Below are positions 6,525-8,146 of a DNA stretch of 8,146 nt, one piece after another (within the stretch, counting starts at the first letter, position 1; every line of letters starts with the position of its first letter). The stretch covers positions 1-8,146 of the forward strand of contig SXOW01000414.1 of NCBI GenBank assembly GCA_005778315.1. The letters run 5' to 3'. The stretch comes from Acidobacteriota bacterium. Its GTDB lineage: Bacteria; Acidobacteriota; Vicinamibacteria; Vicinamibacterales; UBA8438. The notes beneath the pieces are model-generated. The model did not search any database. It was not told the origin of the DNA and saw only the letters and a program-made list of their open reading frames with translations. Position numbers and translations under genes: made by a program.

Positions 6525-7913
6525 TCAGATCCCGCTCTTGGCCGCCTTGGCATCGGCGGCGAGGCCAGCGACGGTGTCGGCCGGCGACGCCTGGCCGAGC
6601 AGCATCGCGTGGACGCGGTCGCCGACCTTCGCCTGGAAGGTCAGGTACCACGCAGCGTTGCGGCCGCCCTGCACGTCCGAGCCGTTGGCGAAGACGTCCG
6701 CGAGCTTGGGCATGTCGTAGTTCGCGCCGAACGCCGCGATAACCTCGGGATCCTTGAAGAATGCGGGATACGGAGCGCCCAGCTGCGCCGCCTTGGCCCA
6801 AGTGTTGAACGTGGCGTACTTCCCGGCGCTGTTCTTCCAGCCGTAGAACTTCATCAGGCTCCAGGCGTCGTCAACCGAGCGTCCTTCGCCCTTCGTCCCC
6901 ATCTGAATGACCTCGCCCATCTGGAAGGTCTGCCCGGTGGCGCTGGGGATCCGGTAGAGGATGTCGACATTGTCCTTCTCCGGCGCGTCCTTGAGATCGC
7001 GGATAATCTTTAGAAAGTAATGGTGGAGGACGTAGAACGACGCCTCGCCGGTGCCCATGAGCGTAGCGAGCTTGATGGGATCGTCCGTCAACATCGTCGG
7101 CGTGGTCAGGCCGTCCTTGTACATAGCCAGCCACCACTCGAATACCGCCTTTGTCTTCGGATCGTCGGCGAAGACGGGGTTTCCGCTGTCGTCCCACATC
7201 TTGACGCCTTCGCCGATGAGGTAAACGTTCAGGTACTCCTCGCAGAATTCCTTGACCCAATAGGCCACATACGGCGTCTTGACACCGTTGGCCTTGAGCT
7301 TCTTGGACTGGTCGTACACGTCCTGCAGGGACTGCGGCGGCTGCAGCCCGGCCTTCGACAGGTGCGCCTTGTTGTACATGAGCGTGTGGACGGCGTTGAA
7401 GTACGGCGCCGAGATGATCTTGCCGTCCGGCGTGGTGTAGCGCGCCCGCGCCTGCGGGAACATGTCGTTGAGCATGTCCTCGGCTCCGGGGAAGCCCTTC
7501 AGGTCGCGGGCCCAGCCCTGCTCGAGGAACATGCCGGTGTTGTACGTAAAGTTGTAGTAGACGTCGAGCGTGGCGCCGCCCTGCAGCTTGGTCTGCGTCG
7601 CCGGGCCGTACCCCATATTTGGGATGAGCGTCAGGTTAGTGGGGACACCGGACTCCTTCGACCAGGCCGCGAGATGCGCCTTGACGTCCTCAGGCTGGAA
7701 CTCCCAGCCCTGGAACTCCAGCTTCCGCGCCGGTACTTCGGCCGTTGGTGCTGCGCTGGCGGGTGCCTTGGTCGGAGTGCTCGCGTTGTTCGAGCATGCC
7801 GCAAGGAGCGGGAGCGAGGCGGCGCCCACGCCAAGCGCCGCAGCCCCCTTCAGGAACTGCCTGCGGCTCCAGTCCAGCTCAGCCTTGACTTTCCGTAACT
7901 CTTGCTCATTCAT
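6525..7913 (-). CDS. Extracellular solute-binding protein (family 1), Tat-exported lipoprotein
   Basis: The 462-residue protein is the substrate-capturing subunit of the importer. It begins with a long Tat signal: SRRQFLK at residues 16-22, the hydrophobic stretch GAAALGVGAASLPLLAA, then a lipobox ending in Cys40 (LLAAC). A Ser/Thr/Pro/Ala-rich linker (41-62) tethers the folded part. The mature domain has family-1 features such as GGATLDVYYN, APYFNAVHTLMYNKAHL and GEASFYVLHHYF. The ATG at 7913 is chosen over the upstream in-frame TTG at 7967 because AGGAGA (7921-7926) stands seven bases before it and the Tat motif then sits at a normal distance. It is the first gene of the operon, followed by both permeases. 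The cargo is probably a sugar or sugar-like compound; sequence alone does not identify it. Confidence 0.92.
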   Translation of the reverse strand: MNEQELRKVKAELDWSRRQFLKGAAALGVGAASLPLLAACSNNASTPTKAPASAAPTAEVPARKLEFQGWEFQPEDVKAHLAAWSKESGVPTNLTLIPNMGYGPATQTKLQGGATLDVYYNFTYNTGMFLEQGWARDLKGFPGAEDMLNDMFPQARARYTTPDGKIISAPYFNAVHTLMYNKAHLSKAGLQPPQSLQDVYDQSKKLKANGVKTPYVAYWVKEFCEEYLNVYLIGEGVKMWDDSGNPVFADDPKTKAVFEWWLAMYKDGLTTPTMLTDDPIKLATLMGTGEASFYVLHHYFLKIIRDLKDAPEKDNVDILYRIPSATGQTFQMGEVIQMGTKGEGRSVDDAWSLMKFYGWKNSAGKYATFNTWAKAAQLGAPYPAFFKDPEVIAAFGANYDMPKLADVFANGSDVQGGRNAAWYLTFQAKVGDRVHAMLLGQASPADTVAGLAADAKAAKSGI

Positions 7914-7920
7914 GTTGGTA

Positions 7921-7926
7921 TCTCCT
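7921..7926 (-). promoter_or_regulatory. Shine-Dalgarno of the solute-binding protein gene
   Basis: AGGAGA on the minus strand lies seven bases upstream of the ATG at 7913. It decides this start over the in-frame TTG at 7967, which would add 18 residues before the Tat signal. Confidence 0.85.
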
Positions 7927-7952
7927 GTTAAGCCTACTGCAAATATTGCGAC

Positions 7953-7977
7953 GGATAGGGAATTCAAACCCTAATCC
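7953..7977. repeat. Imperfect inverted repeat in the operon leader
   Basis: GGATAGGG (7953-7960) pairs with CCCTAATCC (7969-7977) with one bulged base and an 8-base loop. It lies inside the predicted 5' leader, about 40-64 bases upstream of the binding-protein start, and no T-run follows on the transcribed side. It could be an operator or an RNA hairpin affecting mRNA stability or translation. Its left arm belongs to the repeat shared with the left end of the window, while the right arm is specific to this copy. Confidence 0.45.
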
Positions 7978-8026
7978 ACTATCGATATATTACGAAGCCG
8001 AAATTCAAGCTCTCCTGCACCTCTAC

Positions 8027-8055
8027 ATATTACAACTTACGTTTCCAAAAGTCAA
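8027..8055 (-). promoter_or_regulatory. Sigma70-type promoter of the transport/catabolic operon
   Basis: On the minus strand the -35 box TTGACT (8050-8055) is followed, after exactly 17 bp, by the -10 box TAATAT (8027-8032). Each box differs from the consensus at one position. Transcription would start near 8019-8020 and give a leader of roughly 105 nt before the ATG at 7913. The surrounding DNA is AT-rich compared with the genes. The -35 box lies in sequence shared with the left repeat copy, whereas the -10 box lies in a segment found only in this copy. Confidence 0.7.
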
Positions 8056-8063
8056 GCACCACT

Positions 8064-8071
8064 TTGCGCAA
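8064..8071. promoter_or_regulatory. Candidate operator TTGCGCAA upstream of the -35 box
   Basis: A perfect 8-bp palindrome with a central CG lies 8 bp upstream of the predicted -35 box. Short palindromes of this kind are used by dimeric regulators, including LacI-type ones, but at this length it could occur by chance. Part of it is shared with the left repeat copy, where the palindrome is broken (TGTGCGC). Confidence 0.3.
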
Positions 8072-8103
8072 GACTCTAACCCCACATCAGCCCTTGACCG
8101 TAG

Positions 8104-8131
8104 ACCAAATGTCACTTTATTTGGTAAGTGA
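8104..8131. promoter_or_regulatory. Two interleaved inverted repeats about 50 bp upstream of the promoter
   Basis: ACCAAAT (8104-8110) and ATTTGGT (8119-8125) form a perfect 7-bp inverted repeat with an 8-base spacer. Overlapping it, TCACTT (8112-8117) and AAGTGA (8126-8131) form a 6-bp inverted repeat, also with an 8-base spacer. Two dyads with the same arm-to-arm spacing, offset on one stretch, suggest either a regulator-binding site in an activator position or two alternative hairpins. The homologous left copy (375-391) keeps the TCACTT part but not the arms. Confidence 0.45.
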
Positions 8132-8146
8132 ACTTCTACATAATAC

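Larger units (their letters stand above)
7951..8124. repeat. Right copy of a diverged direct repeat (partner about 267-391)
   Basis: Four blocks match the left copy in the same order and orientation: 7951-7966, about 7997-8021, 8051-8069 and about 8077-8122. This copy has two extra AT-rich segments (about 7971-7995 and 8022-8050) and a 7-base insertion near 8070-8076. It contains the operon promoter and most of the leader. Its inner boundary at about 7951 corresponds to the left copy's boundary with the epimerase remnant, and the two flanks beyond that boundary do not resemble each other. Confidence 0.78.

Noticed and set aside
7914..7967. Longer binding-protein start at the in-frame TTG
   Set aside because: The internal ATG has AGGAGA at seven bases and places the Tat motif normally; the TTG lies in the leader inverted repeat with no Shine-Dalgarno.
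8094..8122. Divergent plus-strand promoter (TTGACC with a TTATTT-like -10)
   Set aside because: The -10 is poor, and the window ends before any plus-strand gene could be confirmed.
1..8146. CRISPR array, tRNA or rRNA genes
   Set aside because: No regularly spaced repeats, no tRNA cloverleaf with a TTCRANNC-type arm and no conserved rRNA segments were seen on reading both strands.

Overview
The window comes from a high-GC bacterium. It holds one compact minus-strand operon (about 7913 down to 1961), followed by a decaying regulator and, at the left end, gene and insertion-sequence wreckage. The host is not resolved. A Tat-exported lipoprotein binding protein would suit Chloroflexota or another high-GC phylum, while the IS91-type relic and the COG3964-type hydrolase would also suit a proteobacterium.

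Right end (about 7914-8146): this stretch is visibly AT-rich. It carries a near-consensus sigma70-type promoter pointing left (TTGACT, 17 bp spacer, TAATAT), several dyads and a roughly 105-nt leader. The operon then runs leftward in this order: Tat-lipoprotein solute-binding protein, two MalF/MalG-type permeases, Gfo/Idh/MocA oxidoreductase, RhaM-type sugar mutarotase, and COG3964-type metallo-amidohydrolase/deacetylase. Three of the five junctions are 4-base ATGA or GTGA overlaps, one is an 8-nt gap, and a 44-nt gap follows the binding-protein gene. No transport ATPase is present, so it must be supplied from elsewhere. The reasonable inference is uptake of a carbohydrate-like, possibly acylated compound, followed by deacylation, anomer interconversion and oxidation/reduction. 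The substrate cannot be read from the sequence.

Next comes an IclR-family gene (1090-1854) that looks damaged. A stop codon lies where the N-terminal helix should continue, about 12 conserved effector-domain residues are missing, and a one-base shift near 1250 throws out the C-terminal helix.

Left end (1-1020): a broken IS91-family (Y2, rolling-circle) transposase relic keeps the zinc-binding N-terminus and the C-terminal tail but has lost its catalytic core. Beyond it lies the C-terminal remnant of an NAD-dependent epimerase/dehydratase with an internal TAG.

The least expected signal is a diverged direct repeat. The stretch just downstream of the IS relic (about 267-391) is collinear with the operon's own upstream region (about 7951-8124), including 18/19 and 15/16 base matches in the same order and orientation. 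The operon therefore appears to lie between two copies of one sequence. These may be ends of related rolling-circle elements, and the operon promoter sits inside the right-hand copy.
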